From: Ruania alba
Lineage (GTDB): Bacteria > Actinomycetota > Actinomycetes > Actinomycetales > Beutenbergiaceae
Assembly: GCF_900105765.1 (NCBI RefSeq)
Contig: NZ_FNTX01000001.1
Span: 1,770,387-1,834,386, forward strand
DNA length: 64,000 nucleotides
Reading direction: 5' to 3'
Below are positions 51,923-61,203 of the stretch, in pieces. The translations under genes and the position numbers were made by a program. How positions within the stretch are numbered: position 1 is the stretch's first letter; every line of letters begins with the position of its first letter. Under the pieces are notes generated by a model that was not told where the DNA came from, did no database searches, and saw only the letters and a list, made by a program, of their open reading frames with translations.

Positions 51923-52616
51923 GCAGCAGGCGGTCCTGGACGCTACCGCCGACGATCTGACGCAGCTGTGCCACCGTCACCCCGGTCAGGCTGGACAGAC
52001 GGCTGCGGCCGGGTGCCGCCGGGATCGGAACCTTGGCCTGCACCCCCAGGACCGCGGCACCCGAGGCTTCCGCCGACGCGAGCCCGGGCAGGGAGTCCTC
52101 GATGGCCACGCACGCCGCCGGGTCCACTCCGAGTTCCTCGGCAGCACGCAGGTAGGGCTCCGGGTGGGGCTTGCCCTGGGTCACCTCGTCCCCGGTGACG
52201 ATCACCTCGAACGGGCACGGGTCCAGCCCGGCGAGTACGACGTCCGTGAGGCGCCGCCAGGACATCGTGACCAGTGCGCACGGCACCCCAGCAGACCCGA
52301 GCTCGGTGAGCAGCTCCCGCGCGCCCGGCCGCCACGGCAGCCCTTCGGTGGCGATCTTGTCGATCACCCGGGCGATCATCTCGTCGATGATCTCCTCGAC
52401 GGTCCCGCGCAGACCGGCACGGCGTTGCAGCTCCGCGGCGGAGACCTGCAGCGGGAGCCCGACGAGGTCCTCGGCCAGGCTCTCGTCCCAGGTACCGCCC
52501 TGCTCGGCGGACATCGCCAGCTCGACGGCGATCCAGTACGGTTCCGTGTCGACCAGAGTGCCGTCCATGTCCCAGAGGACCGCGGCCAGATCGGTGTCAG
52601 TGGTGGTGTGGGGCAC
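51915..52616 (-). CDS. HAD-superfamily phosphatase, subfamily IA
   Basis: 233 residues with motif I WDMDGTLVDTEPYW (Asp16 nucleophile, Asp18 acid), cap domain, motif II LVTMSW, Lys in TQGKPHPEPYLRAAEELG and motif IV IEDSLPGLASAEASG. This is the beta-phosphoglucomutase/2-deoxyglucose-6-phosphatase-like group; substrate undetermined. First gene of the long leftward run to hisF. Confidence 0.9.
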
Positions 52617-52711
52617 CGGCCCAGTCTAGATGCTCACCCGGCTCGCCGGTGGCGGCCCTGCGATGGCCGGTGGCCGCCGTCGGCAGGGTGGGAACGCCGT
52701 ACGCTGGTGCG

Positions 52712-53620
52712 GTGACCAGTCAGCCACGCCACCGCGGAACCCATCCTGAGGAGCAGCAGGGCCAGCACAGCGAAGCCGTCGATGTTCCCCCGGCGATGCT
52801 GATCGCTGCGTTCGAGGGCTGGAACGACGCCGGCTCCGCGGCCAGTACCGCGCTCGCGCAGATCGCTGAGGCCTGGGACGTCCGCGAGGTGGAGAGCCTG
52901 GACGTGGACACCTTTCACGACTTTCAGGTGAACCGCCCGATGGTGGGCCTGAGCGAGGAGGGCGAACGCACGCTCACCTGGCCGAGCACCACAATCTCGC
53001 TCACCGTCTCCCCCACGCTGGGGCGCCGGATCGTTCTCGTCCAGGGGGTGGAGCCATCGATGCGGTGGCGGGAGTTCTGCCGCCAGGTGCTCGACGTCGC
53101 CGAGGATCTGGGCGTGAGCACCGTGGTGTGCATGGGGGCACTCCTGGCGGACGTGCCGCACACGCGCCCGATCCCGGTGCAGACCAGCTCGGACGACCCA
53201 CGGGTGCAGGCACTGCTGGACGTCGAGGCGAGCGAGTATGAGGGTCCCACCGGGATCACTGGCGTGCTTACGCACATGGCGACCGAGCGTCGTCTGCATG
53301 CGTTGAACGTCTGGGCCGCCGTGCCGCACTATGTGGCGCAGCCACCGTCGCCGAAGGCCACCCTCGCCCTGCTGACGGCGCTGGAAGAGCTCCTCGGCGA
53401 GCCCACCCCGGTCGGTGAGCTGGTCGAGGACGCGAAAGCCTGGCAGGACGGGGTGGACGAGTTGGCCGCCGAGGACCCCGAGGTGGCCGAGTACGTGCAC
53501 CAGCTCGAGGAGGCGAAGGACACCGCCGAGCTCCCCGAGGCCTCCGGGGAGGCGATCGCGCGGGAGTTCGAGAAGTACCTGCGCCGCCGCGACCCCGGGC
53601 ACGGGAGTATCGGCGGCTGA
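52712..53620 (+). CDS. PAC2-family protein
   Basis: 302 residues. The PAC2 (proteasome assembly chaperone-like) fold is recognised by MLIAAFEGWNDAGSAASTAL, the central VLVQGVEPSMRW, GALLADVPHTRPIPV and VWAAVPHYVAQPPSPKATLALL. GTG 52712 follows TACGCT (52700-52705) by 6 nt, so a leaderless start. The actinobacterial family is often beside the proteasome block (Rv2125-like), but assembly activity in bacteria is unproven. Confidence 0.9.
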   Translation: MTSQPRHRGTHPEEQQGQHSEAVDVPPAMLIAAFEGWNDAGSAASTALAQIAEAWDVREVESLDVDTFHDFQVNRPMVGLSEEGERTLTWPSTTISLTVSPTLGRRIVLVQGVEPSMRWREFCRQVLDVAEDLGVSTVVCMGALLADVPHTRPIPVQTSSDDPRVQALLDVEASEYEGPTGITGVLTHMATERRLHALNVWAAVPHYVAQPPSPKATLALLTALEELLGEPTPVGELVEDAKAWQDGVDELAAEDPEVAEYVHQLEEAKDTAELPEASGEAIAREFEKYLRRRDPGHGSIGG

Positions 53621-53628
53621 GCCTGCGC

Positions 53629-54888
53629 CTACCCGCGGAGGTCCACCCCGAAGAGCGCGTCTGCGGCGTCGGCGAACAGGGCACGGTCCTGCGCGGCCGC
53701 CCCACTGAGCTGGTCCACCCACGCATCCATCGCGCGCAGGGCGGTCGGCGTGTCCAGGTCGTCCGCTAGGGCGGCGCGCACCTGGTCGAGGTGGTCGGTG
53801 GCGTGCTGTTGGGGGGTGGCACTGCCATCGCCGACGGCGTCCCGCCAGCGCCGTAGGCGTGCTGTGCCCTCGTCGAGGTGCTCGTGGCTGAACTCCCAGG
53901 AGGCCCGGTAGTGCCGGGAGAGCAGGGCGAGGCGGATCGCCCGCGGGTCGACGCCGTCGGCGATGAGCCGGGAGACGAAAACGAGGTTCCCGCGGGACTT
54001 GCTCATCTTGTGGCCCTGGTAGGCGACCAAGCCGGTGTGCACGAAGGACCGCACTGGCTCGTCTGCCGGCCCGTCCTCGATGCGGCCGTCGCCCAGGTAG
54101 CGCAGGTGGCTGGTCCCCATGTCGTGGTGCGGAAAGATCAGGTCCTCGCCGCCGCCCTGCACGGAGATCGGCAGGCCGAGGTACTCCGAGGCGATCGCGC
54201 CGCACTCGATGTGCCAGCCCGGGCGGCCCTGGCCGAGGGAGTGACCATCCCAGTGGGGTTCACCCGGCCGCTCACCCCGCCACAGCAGCGGGTCGAGCGG
54301 GTGTCGCTTCCCGGGGCGGTCGGGGTCTCCCCCGCGCTCGCCGAACAGTTCGGTCATCGTGGTCTCGTCCAGGTGGGAGACCGAGCCGAACCGGGGGTCG
54401 GCACCAAGGTCGGCGTAGACGTCCTGGTCCACCCGATACGCGGCACCGGCCGCGACGAGCCGCTCCACCGCTGCCGCCACGAGGTCCACGGCTTCGACCA
54501 CGCCGATGTAATGGTTCGGTGGGATCACCCGCAGGGCCGTCATGTCCGAGGCGAACAGCGCCACCTGGTCGGCGGCCAGGTCGCGCCAGTCCACGCCGGT
54601 GGCGTCGGCGCGCTCGAGCAGCGGATCGTCCACATCAGTGATGTTCTGCACGTAGGACGTGTCCACCCCGGCGTCCCGCCAGACCCGGAGCAAGGTGTCG
54701 AACGCGACGTAGGTGAACGCATGCCCCAGGTGCGTGGAGTCATACGGCGTGATGCCGCACACGTACAGGCGACCTGCGCCGTCGGCGGCCGGGTCGAACG
54801 CACGGTCGGTAGCCGTGTCGTGCAACCGGAGGGCGTGCCCTCGTCCAGGGAGCGTGGGGAGCGCGGGAGAGGTCCAAGATTGCACCAT
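53629..54888 (-). CDS. mshC: L-cysteine:1D-myo-inosityl 2-amino-2-deoxy-glucopyranoside ligase
   Basis: MshC adds cysteine to GlcN-inositol in mycothiol synthesis. 419 residues related to cysteinyl-tRNA synthetase: zinc Cys44 in LYVCGITPYDSTHLGHAF with HLGH at 53-56, GWHIECGAIA with another zinc Cys, HHDMGTSHL and KMSKS. It lacks the tRNA-binding tail of CysS. ATG 54888 is given; GTG 54885 is 6 nt after TAGGCT and may be the true leaderless start. Confidence 0.95.
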   Translation of the reverse strand: MVQSWTSPALPTLPGRGHALRLHDTATDRAFDPAADGAGRLYVCGITPYDSTHLGHAFTYVAFDTLLRVWRDAGVDTSYVQNITDVDDPLLERADATGVDWRDLAADQVALFASDMTALRVIPPNHYIGVVEAVDLVAAAVERLVAAGAAYRVDQDVYADLGADPRFGSVSHLDETTMTELFGERGGDPDRPGKRHPLDPLLWRGERPGEPHWDGHSLGQGRPGWHIECGAIASEYLGLPISVQGGGEDLIFPHHDMGTSHLRYLGDGRIEDGPADEPVRSFVHTGLVAYQGHKMSKSRGNLVFVSRLIADGVDPRAIRLALLSRHYRASWEFSHEHLDEGTARLRRWRDAVGDGSATPQQHATDHLDQVRAALADDLDTPTALRAMDAWVDQLSGAAAQDRALFADAADALFGVDLRG

Positions 54889-54913
54889 CTCAGCCTAACC
54901 ACTCTCAGCAGTC

Positions 54914-54989
54914 CGGAACTATCGACGGGCCGGAGAACACTGCTGCTGAATGCGGCAGTGCTGGTCTCAGGACCGTCGATAGTTCCCGG
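54914..54989 (-). terminator. Long nested inverted repeat after uppP
   Basis: GGAACTATCGACGG (54915-54928) and CCGTCGATAGTTCC (54973-54986) are perfect 14-bp complements; with one extra base the stem grows by GG/CC outward. Inside, CACTGC and GCAGTG make a second hairpin. It starts right beyond the uppP stop on the reverse strand. It can terminate uppP, but its size and nested form also resemble a small mobile palindrome (REP/MITE-like). Confidence 0.6.
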
Positions 54990-54990
54990 G

Positions 54991-55836
54991 CTAGCTGGAT
55001 GGAAGTGGCTCCAGCACCCCACCGATCAACAGCACCACCACGATCGCGGCGAGCACGATCCGGTAGTAGACGAACGGGCGGTAGGAGTAGGTGGAGACGA
55101 TCTTCAGGAAGGCGATGATCACCACGTAGCCGACACCGAAGGCGACGATCGTGGCGAGCAGGGTGAGACCGAAGCCGGCCTCTCCCCCGGTGCCGCCGCT
55201 CTTGAACAGCTGGTAGAAGCCGGATCCGAGCACGGCCGGGATCGCCAGCAGGAACGAGTACCTGGCGGCGGCTTCGCGGGTGTAGCCCATCAGCAGACCC
55301 GCGGTGATGGTGCCGCCGGAGCGGGAGACCCCGGGCACCAGGGCGAGCGACTGGGCGAACCCGTAGAGCCACGCGTGCTTCCAGGTCAGCTCGGTCAGCA
55401 CACGCTCCTTGCGCCCCTTCAGATCCGCGATCCCGAGGAAGACCGCGAACACGGCGAGCACCAGGGCGGTGAGGTACAGGTTGCGCAACGCGTGCTCGAT
55501 GGCGTCCTGGAAGAGCAGACCGAGGAGCACGATGGGGATCGATCCGCAGATCACGAACCAGCCCATCCGGGCATCCGGGTCACTGGCCGGCATCTGGCGC
55601 TTCCATGGTCCGATCGGCAGGGACTGTGCCCAGTGGCTGATGATGCGGGCGATGTCTCGCCGGAAGTACAGCACCACGGCGGCCTCGGTGCCGATCTGAG
55701 TGATCGCTGTGAAGGCCGCACCGGGGTCCTGCCCCATCAGGTCGCCGACGATACGCAGGTGCGCGCTCGAGGAGATCGGGAGAAACTCGGTCAGTCCTTG
55801 CATCAGCCCCAGGACGAGGGCTTCCCACCATGTCAC
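54991..55836 (-). CDS. uppP: Undecaprenyl-diphosphatase
   Basis: Recycles the undecaprenyl carrier for cell-wall synthesis. 281 residues, about eight membrane helices, with the BacA signatures [21 protein letters not shown] (E and S residues) and [18 protein letters not shown] 55836 ([10 protein letters not shown]) is preferred over TTG 55845: TATCGT is 8 nt upstream and the protein then begins where the family does. Confidence 0.95.
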   Translation of the reverse strand: MTWWEALVLGLMQGLTEFLPISSSAHLRIVGDLMGQDPGAAFTAITQIGTEAAVVLYFRRDIARIISHWAQSLPIGPWKRQMPASDPDARMGWFVICGSIPIVLLGLLFQDAIEHALRNLYLTALVLAVFAVFLGIADLKGRKERVLTELTWKHAWLYGFAQSLALVPGVSRSGGTITAGLLMGYTREAAARYSFLLAIPAVLGSGFYQLFKSGGTGGEAGFGLTLLATIVAFGVGYVVIIAFLKIVSTYSYRPFVYYRIVLAAIVVVLLIGGVLEPLPSS

Positions 55837-55886
55837 GAGGGTCAACGATAACCGCCGGACCTCCCGCTCCGGGTACCCTCGCTGGC

Positions 55887-56843
55887 ATGGAGATTCGGCG
55901 CGTCGGCACCAGTGGGTTACGCGTCTCGTCGGTGGCCCTGGGCACGATGACCTGGGGGCGCGACACCGACGAGCACGAGGCCGCCGAACAGCTCAAGGTG
56001 TTCCTCGAGGAGGGCGGCACGCTGCTGGACACGGCCGCCACGTACTCCGGTGGCGTGGCCGAGGAGGTCATCGGCGCCATGCTCGGGCAGGTGGCCGACC
56101 GGGACGAGGTGGTGATCTGTTCCAAGGCAGGGGTCCGCGACGGCCGGGTGGACGCCTCCCGTGGTGCGCTCCTGGACGGCCTGGACGCCACCCTCGCCCG
56201 GTTGGGAACCGATCACCTCGACCTGTGGCTGGTGCAGGCGCCGGACCCGGGCACACCGCTCAGCGAGACGGTCTCGGCCCTCACCTATGCCGTGCGTAGC
56301 GGACGCACGCGGTACGTGGGGCTGTCGAACCACCCCGCGTGGCAGACCGCCCGGGTGGCGACTCTGCTGGAAGCGGAGAAGGTGCCGATGACCGGCGTCG
56401 AGATGGAGTACTCGCTGCTGCAGCGCGGCGTGGAGAGAGAACTGCTGCCGGCCGCCCAGGACCTCGGCATCGGACTGCTCGCCTGGTCTCCCGCAGGACG
56501 GGGCGTACTCAGCGGCAAGTACCGGCGTTCCGTCCCGGCCGACTCCCGGGCCGCGTCCCCGCACCTTCGGGGATTCGTCGAGCCCTACCTCAACGATCGA
56601 GCTCGTGGCGTGGTCGAAGCGGTCGCCACGGCCGCCGACGGGCTCGGACGCGCGCCGATCGAAGTAGCCCTGGCCTGGGTGCGAGACGCACCCGGGGTGG
56701 CCAGCGCCGTCGTCGGGGCTCGTACACCGGCCCAGCTGCGCGGCACGCTGGCAGCCGACGACCTGCAGCTGCCCGAGGAGATCCGGACGGCTCTCGACGA
56801 GGTCACCGAACCGGCCACCGGTTACCCCGAACGGCGCGGCTGA
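55887..56843 (+). CDS. Aldo/keto reductase-family protein with altered active site
   Basis: 318-residue TIM barrel. Asp48 (LLDTAATY), Tyr53 and Lys80 (CSKAGV) of the AKR tetrad are present, but the fourth position is Gln117 ([10 protein letters not shown]) where most members have His. NADPH-site patterns ([27 protein letters not shown]) remain. The activity may be changed or lost; AKRs with Gln or Asn here do exist. TACCCT lies 7 nt before the ATG. Confidence 0.87.
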   Translation: MEIRRVGTSGLRVSSVALGTMTWGRDTDEHEAAEQLKVFLEEGGTLLDTAATYSGGVAEEVIGAMLGQVADRDEVVICSKAGVRDGRVDASRGALLDGLDATLARLGTDHLDLWLVQAPDPGTPLSETVSALTYAVRSGRTRYVGLSNHPAWQTARVATLLEAEKVPMTGVEMEYSLLQRGVERELLPAAQDLGIGLLAWSPAGRGVLSGKYRRSVPADSRAASPHLRGFVEPYLNDRARGVVEAVATAADGLGRAPIEVALAWVRDAPGVASAVVGARTPAQLRGTLAADDLQLPEEIRTALDEVTEPATGYPERRG

Positions 56844-56846
56844 GGA

Positions 56847-57143
56847 TCAGTCGCGCCCCGCGTCGACGTCCAGGTCGTCGTGGTCGTCCGCGTCGTCGAG
56901 ATCATCGTCCTCAAGGTCGTCGTCCTCGAGGTCATCCTCATCACCGTCGTACACCACGAACGGGGTGTCCACGCCGTACTCGTCGTAGAGCAGCTCGTCG
57001 TACGCCTCGAAGGCGTCCGCGAGCGTGCCTGCCGCGTGCAGCACCGCGGGATCGTCCTCGTCCTGGGCGGCCTCCACAGCGTCGAGATGGGACTCGAACG
57101 CCGTCAGAACGCGGTCGAGCGCTGCACGTAGATCCTTGGCCAT
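56847..57143 (-). CDS. Small acidic protein, conserved hypothetical
   Basis: 98 residues: a helical N-terminal part (RAALDRVLTAFESHLDAVEAA), a conserved-looking core LADAFEAYDELLYDEYGVDTPFVVYD, and a tail of Asp/Glu repeats (LEDDD units). TACCGT 6 nt before ATG 57143 fixes the start. Similar small proteins exist across actinobacteria, sometimes named primosomal without evidence. It ends 3 bp from the convergent aldo/keto reductase gene. Confidence 0.75.
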   Translation of the reverse strand: MAKDLRAALDRVLTAFESHLDAVEAAQDEDDPAVLHAAGTLADAFEAYDELLYDEYGVDTPFVVYDGDEDDLEDDDLEDDDLDDADDHDDLDVDAGRD

Positions 57144-57275
57144 GGCCTGACGGTAGCACCTCGACCCGGGCCTGCGGAGAGCCAATTTCCGTGCCGGACG
57201 CGGTGCGCGTGCGGACCTGCTCCTCATCCGGCGCGCCGATGCGAGGAGGTGCACCTTCGCACTATCGTGGCGCGT

Positions 57276-57494
57276 ATGGCATCGGTGAGTCGCACACGTC
57301 GAGGATCGGCTGCACAGTACGAGTTCCGCGTGGTGACGATCCGGCCGCCCGCGAGCCGCTCGGACGTGCGCCAGCTCCTCACCGACGAGGCCGAGTACGG
57401 CCGGTGGGAACTCGCCCGGCACCGCATCTACATGGGCGGTCTGCGGAAGGTGTGGCTGCGCCGCAAGATCATTCGCGTGCACAGCACCTTGTGA
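57276..57494 (+). CDS. DUF5703-family protein
   Basis: 72 residues, basic, with YEFRVVTIRPPASRSDVRQLL and AEYGRWELARHRIYMGGLRKVWLRRKIIRV, the full DUF5703 pattern. TATCGT 7 nt upstream indicates a leaderless start. Its place near uppP and the M20 gene matches mycobacterial order (Rv2137c-like). Function unknown; the basic beta-rich form could bind nucleic acid. Confidence 0.88.
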   Translation: MASVSRTRRGSAAQYEFRVVTIRPPASRSDVRQLLTDEAEYGRWELARHRIYMGGLRKVWLRRKIIRVHSTL

Positions 57495-57503
57495 GCCTGC
57501 GGG

Positions 57504-58835
57504 TCAGCAGGTGCGCAGCAGCCGCTCCAGCACTCGCACGCCGAACTCCACGGCCGCCACCGGCACCCGCTCATCCACGCCGTGGAACATCCCCGCGAAA
57601 TCCATCTCGGCGGGCAGCTGCAACGGTGCGAAGCCATATCCAGTGATGCCCAGATCGGCGAGGTGCTTGTTGTCGGTTCCGCCGGAGAGCATGTACGGCA
57701 GTACTGTCGCCCCTGGGTCCTCGGCGTCCAGGGCGGCCACCATCCGATCCACCAGGTCACCGGTGAACGGCACCTCCAGGGCGATCGCGCGCTGGACGTC
57801 CTCGAACCGGACGCCGTCACCGGCGAGCTCACGCAGGGTGGCCATCGTCTGCTCCTCCTGCCCGGGCAGGAACCGCACGTCGATCACCGCCTCAGCACTG
57901 CCGGGCACCACATTGGCCTTGTAGCCTGCGTCGAGCTGAGTGGGGTTGGAGTACGCGGACAGGGTGGCTCCGACGAACTTGCTGGTGGAGCCGAGCGCCT
58001 GCACGAGCATGTCGACCGAAGCCGGGTCATCCGGATCGAACGGCAGCCCGGTGAGCTCGGACACCCCGTCCAACAGGGCGCGCACCGTGGGTGAGAGGTC
58101 CCTGGGCCAGGTGTGCGCGCCGATCCGGGCGACCGCCCCGGCAAGCCGGGTCACCGCGTTGTCCGTATTGATCTGAGAACCGTGACCGGCGGTGCCTTCA
58201 GCGATCATCCGCATCCAGGCGAGGCCCTTCTCGGCCGTCTGCAACAGATAGGCACGGCGCCCGCCCAGCTCGACCGAGTAGCCGCCCACTTCGCTGATCG
58301 CCTCGCTGGCCCCGGCGAACAGCTCGGGCCGATTCTCCACCGCGTACCGGGCGCCGTAGGTACCGCCCTGCTCCTCGTCGGCGAAGAAGGCGATAATCAG
58401 GTCCCGTGGGGGCTGCCACCCGGAACGCTTCATGTCCCGCACCACGGCGAGGATCATCGCGTCCATGTCTTTCATGTCCACGGCTCCACGGCCCCAGATC
58501 ATGCCGTCCATCTCGTCGCCGCCGAACGGGTCCATCTTCCAGTCGCGCGCCTGCGCGGGCACCACGTCCAGGTGGCCGTGCACCACCAGGGCGGGGCGAG
58601 TGGGGTCAGTGCCGGGGATGCGCAGCACCACGTTGGCGCGGCGGTCCGCGGACTCGAAGTACTCCGGTTCGTAGCCCACCTCGGTCAGCAGGCCCATCAC
58701 ATACTCGGCAGCCTCCCGCTCCCCCGGCCCGGAGCTGTCCCCGTAGTTGGAGGAGTCGATCCGGATCAGGGCACGGCAGATGGCAACGGCATCGAGCTCG
58801 GCCGGGGTAGGAGTAGGCGTGGTGTCGGTGGCCAT
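57504..58835 (-). CDS. M20-family metallopeptidase/deacylase
   Basis: 443 residues of the ArgE/DapE/ACY1/CPG2 group. Zinc site: HGHLDVVP (His, with catalytic Asp two on), GRGAVDMKD (bridging Asp), FFADEEQGG (catalytic Glu and zinc Glu), and late His in GGTDNKHLADLG. A dimerisation lid domain is inserted (about 200-310). Substrate likely a dipeptide or N-acyl amino acid. Its ATG shares one base with the stop of the upstream M3 gene (TGATG). Confidence 0.9.
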   Translation of the reverse strand: MATDTTPTPTPAELDAVAICRALIRIDSSNYGDSSGPGEREAAEYVMGLLTEVGYEPEYFESADRRANVVLRIPGTDPTRPALVVHGHLDVVPAQARDWKMDPFGGDEMDGMIWGRGAVDMKDMDAMILAVVRDMKRSGWQPPRDLIIAFFADEEQGGTYGARYAVENRPELFAGASEAISEVGGYSVELGGRRAYLLQTAEKGLAWMRMIAEGTAGHGSQINTDNAVTRLAGAVARIGAHTWPRDLSPTVRALLDGVSELTGLPFDPDDPASVDMLVQALGSTSKFVGATLSAYSNPTQLDAGYKANVVPGSAEAVIDVRFLPGQEEQTMATLRELAGDGVRFEDVQRAIALEVPFTGDLVDRMVAALDAEDPGATVLPYMLSGGTDNKHLADLGITGYGFAPLQLPAEMDFAGMFHGVDERVPVAAVEFGVRVLERLLRTC

Positions 58836-60916
58836 CAGAGGAGTCCTTTGCGTCGCAGCAGCGGTTCGATCACGGAGTCACGACCACGCAGGTCGCGGTA
58901 GGAGGCGAGGGGGTCCCGGGCGTGCCCACGGCTGAGCAGCGCCTCTCGGAAGCGTTGACCGGCGGTGCGGTTGAGTCCGCCGTCGGTGCCTTCGGCCGCC
59001 TCGTCGCGGAACCAGTCCACGGTGTCGGCGTCGAGCACCTGACTCCAGATGTAGGAGTAGTAGCCGGCGTCGTACCCGCCGCCGAAGGTGTGGTTGAAAT
59101 AGGTGGAGCGGTAGCGCGGCGGCACCAGGTCGAGCGCCACCCCGGCCTTCTGCAACGCTGCCGCCTCGAACGCCTCCACCTCGCCGGGTGTGGTGGGAAC
59201 CTGTTCCGGGGTGAGTTGGTGCCATGCCTGGTCGAGCATCGCGGCGGCCAGGTACTCGGTCGTATCGAAGCCGACGCCATAGGCCTGGGAGGCGCGCAGC
59301 TGGTCGAGGGTGTCGACCGGGAGCGCCTCGCCGGTGAGGTGGTGGCGGGCGAAATGGGCAAGCACCTGCGGGTGCCACGCCCACATCTCGTTCACCTGGG
59401 AGGGGTACTCCACGAAGTCCCGCGGCACGGACGTGCCGGCAACGGAGGGATACCGCACCGCGGTGAACAGCGCGTGCAGGGCGTGGCCGAACTCGTGGAA
59501 CGCAGTGATCACCTCGTCCCAGGTGAGCAGGGTGGGCTCCCCGGGGGCAGGACGGTTGATGGTGAGGTTGTTCACCACCACCGGTCGATGCCCGAGCAGT
59601 TCGGAGGCGTCCAGGAGGGTGTGCATCCATGCTCCACCGCGCTTACCCTCGCGAGCGTAATAGTCGCCGAGGAACAATCCCAGCGCGGTGCCGTCGGCCT
59701 CGTGCACCTCGAACACCCGCACGCCGTCGGCGTAGCCGATCAGGTCGGGGCGTTCTGTGAGTGTGATCCCGTACAGCTGACCGGCGGCATAGAAGACACC
59801 GTCGGTCAGGACCCGGTCCAGCTCCAGATAGGGGCGTAGCGCCTCTTCGTCGAAGGCGTAGCGCTGCCCGCGCACCCGGTCGGCGTACACCGCCCAGTCC
59901 CAGGCGGCGAGCTGGGCATCCGGTGAGTCCGCCTGCAGAGCGATGGTCAGGTCCTCCGCCTCACGCATCGCGTTGCGCGCCGCCGCCGGGGCCAGCCGGG
60001 CGAGCATCCCGTTGACGGCGTCCGTCGTCCCGGCCGTGGCACCTTGCGCCACGTAGTCAGCGTGGTGGGCATAGCCGAGGAGTTGGGCGCGTTCGGCCCG
60101 CAGGCGCGCCAGGTCCAGCACGATCTGCCGGGTGTCCGAGGCGCTGTCCAGCCCGGTGCCGCGGCTCAGCGAGGCTGTGTGCACGCGTTCCCGGAGGGTG
60201 CGGTTGGTGGTCTGTCCGACCACTGGCTGAGGTGTCGGCAGTCCGAGCGTGATCAGGTACCCCTCGCGGTCGCGGTCCTGCGCTGCTTCCCGCAGGGAGG
60301 ACACCGTGCCGGCCGAGAGGCCGGCGAGCTCCCCAACATCGGGCACGTGCACGGCCGCTGCTTCCATACCGGCCACGACTCGTTGGGAGAACTGCGTCTC
60401 CAGTGACGTGATGCGACCGTTGAGCTCGCGTAGGTGCGCCTTGTCGGCGGCTGAGAGGGTGATCCCCGCGCGCTCGAAGAGGGTGCGGTAGCGGTCCAGG
60501 ACCCACCGTGTCTCGGCCGGCGTGGACTCGTCGAGGTTGCGTGCCGCCTCGACGATCCTGGTGTAGATGCGATCGTCGAGCCACAGGGCGTCGGAGTGGT
60601 CGGCCAGGCGTGGCGCGACCTCGGCCTCGATCGTGCGGATCTCGTCGGTGGCGGCCGAGCTGACCAGCGTGAAGAAGACCGCCTGCACCCGGTCCAGGAG
60701 CGCACCGGAGGACTCCAGAGCGTCAAGCGTGTTGGCCACAGTCACCGGTTCGGGATTGCTGGCGATGGCCTCCCACTCGGCTCGCTGCTGCGCCAACCCC
60801 GCCTCGAAGGCTGGGCGGAAGTGCTCGACGCGGACCGCCGCGAAGTCCGGTAATCCGTACGGCAACGGCGACGGAGCCGCGAAAGGATTGGCGGCTGGGA
60901 GGGAGGTCGAGGGCAT
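58835..60916 (-). CDS. M3-family peptidyl-dipeptidase (Dcp-like)
   Basis: 693 residues, cytoplasmic, thimet-oligopeptidase fold. Zinc motif HEFGHALH and downstream Glu region NEMWAWHPQVL; C-terminal substrate loop with FGGGYDAGYYSYIWSQVLD, typical of Dcp/OpdA. It releases dipeptides or short peptides; together with the adjacent M20 enzyme it could finish degradation of proteasome products, which is inference from position. Confidence 0.93.
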   Translation of the reverse strand: MPSTSLPAANPFAAPSPLPYGLPDFAAVRVEHFRPAFEAGLAQQRAEWEAIASNPEPVTVANTLDALESSGALLDRVQAVFFTLVSSAATDEIRTIEAEVAPRLADHSDALWLDDRIYTRIVEAARNLDESTPAETRWVLDRYRTLFERAGITLSAADKAHLRELNGRITSLETQFSQRVVAGMEAAAVHVPDVGELAGLSAGTVSSLREAAQDRDREGYLITLGLPTPQPVVGQTTNRTLRERVHTASLSRGTGLDSASDTRQIVLDLARLRAERAQLLGYAHHADYVAQGATAGTTDAVNGMLARLAPAAARNAMREAEDLTIALQADSPDAQLAAWDWAVYADRVRGQRYAFDEEALRPYLELDRVLTDGVFYAAGQLYGITLTERPDLIGYADGVRVFEVHEADGTALGLFLGDYYAREGKRGGAWMHTLLDASELLGHRPVVVNNLTINRPAPGEPTLLTWDEVITAFHEFGHALHALFTAVRYPSVAGTSVPRDFVEYPSQVNEMWAWHPQVLAHFARHHLTGEALPVDTLDQLRASQAYGVGFDTTEYLAAAMLDQAWHQLTPEQVPTTPGEVEAFEAAALQKAGVALDLVPPRYRSTYFNHTFGGGYDAGYYSYIWSQVLDADTVDWFRDEAAEGTDGGLNRTAGQRFREALLSRGHARDPLASYRDLRGRDSVIEPLLRRKGLL

Positions 60917-60988
60917 CCCTCATTCTTACCTGATGCATGACCGGAGCGAGTTCGTCCGAACCGGTCGCACATCGCGGGTCTCATGTCG

Positions 60989-60994
60989 TACACT
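60989..60994 (+). promoter_or_regulatory. Promoter -10 of the small RNA
   Basis: TACACT, seven bases before the predicted 5' end near 61001. No clear -35. Confidence 0.45.
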
Positions 60995-61000
60995 TTTTGA

Positions 61001-61135
61001 CAAGCCGGGATCAGTCCCCGTCCCCCTCGGAGGCGTAGAAGTTCCGGTCAGCCGCGACGGCCGAACGGCCCCCTCTGAACGGCCGATCGCGCGGCGGCCC
61101 CGACTGCGCCAGACGCGTCGGGGCCGCTTTCATTC
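61001..61135 (+). ncRNA. Candidate small RNA, 6C-like
   Basis: A ~135-nt transcription unit with no ORF: -10 TACACT (60989-60994), a first hairpin closed by CCGGGA/TTCCGG (61005-61010 with 61042-61047) exposing CCCCC at 61022-61026, a second closed by CGGCCG (61058-61063 with 61080-61085) exposing CCCCC at 61069-61073, and a perfect GC-rich terminator. Two stem-loops with C-runs are the hallmark of the actinobacterial 6C RNA, although runs here are five C. Name by structure only; a covariance search would settle it. Confidence 0.55.
61094..61134 (+). terminator. Rho-independent terminator of the small RNA
   Basis: GCGGCCCCGAC (61094-61104) and GTCGGGGCCGC (61117-61127) form a perfect 11-bp stem, extended inside by GCG/CGC past one bulged T, and followed by TTTCATT. 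No annotated + strand gene precedes it, which is the main argument for the small RNA. Confidence 0.8.
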
Positions 61136-61203
61136 TGCGTGGGTCGCAGGCCTTCCGGTGGGCGTTAGACCCGCCGCTCCTCGGTCGAGCACCGGCAACC
61201 GGC

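Noticed and set aside
54914-54989. Insertion sequence remnant
   Set aside because: No transposase fragment or target duplication is visible; kept only as a structured terminator or possible REP/MITE-like element.
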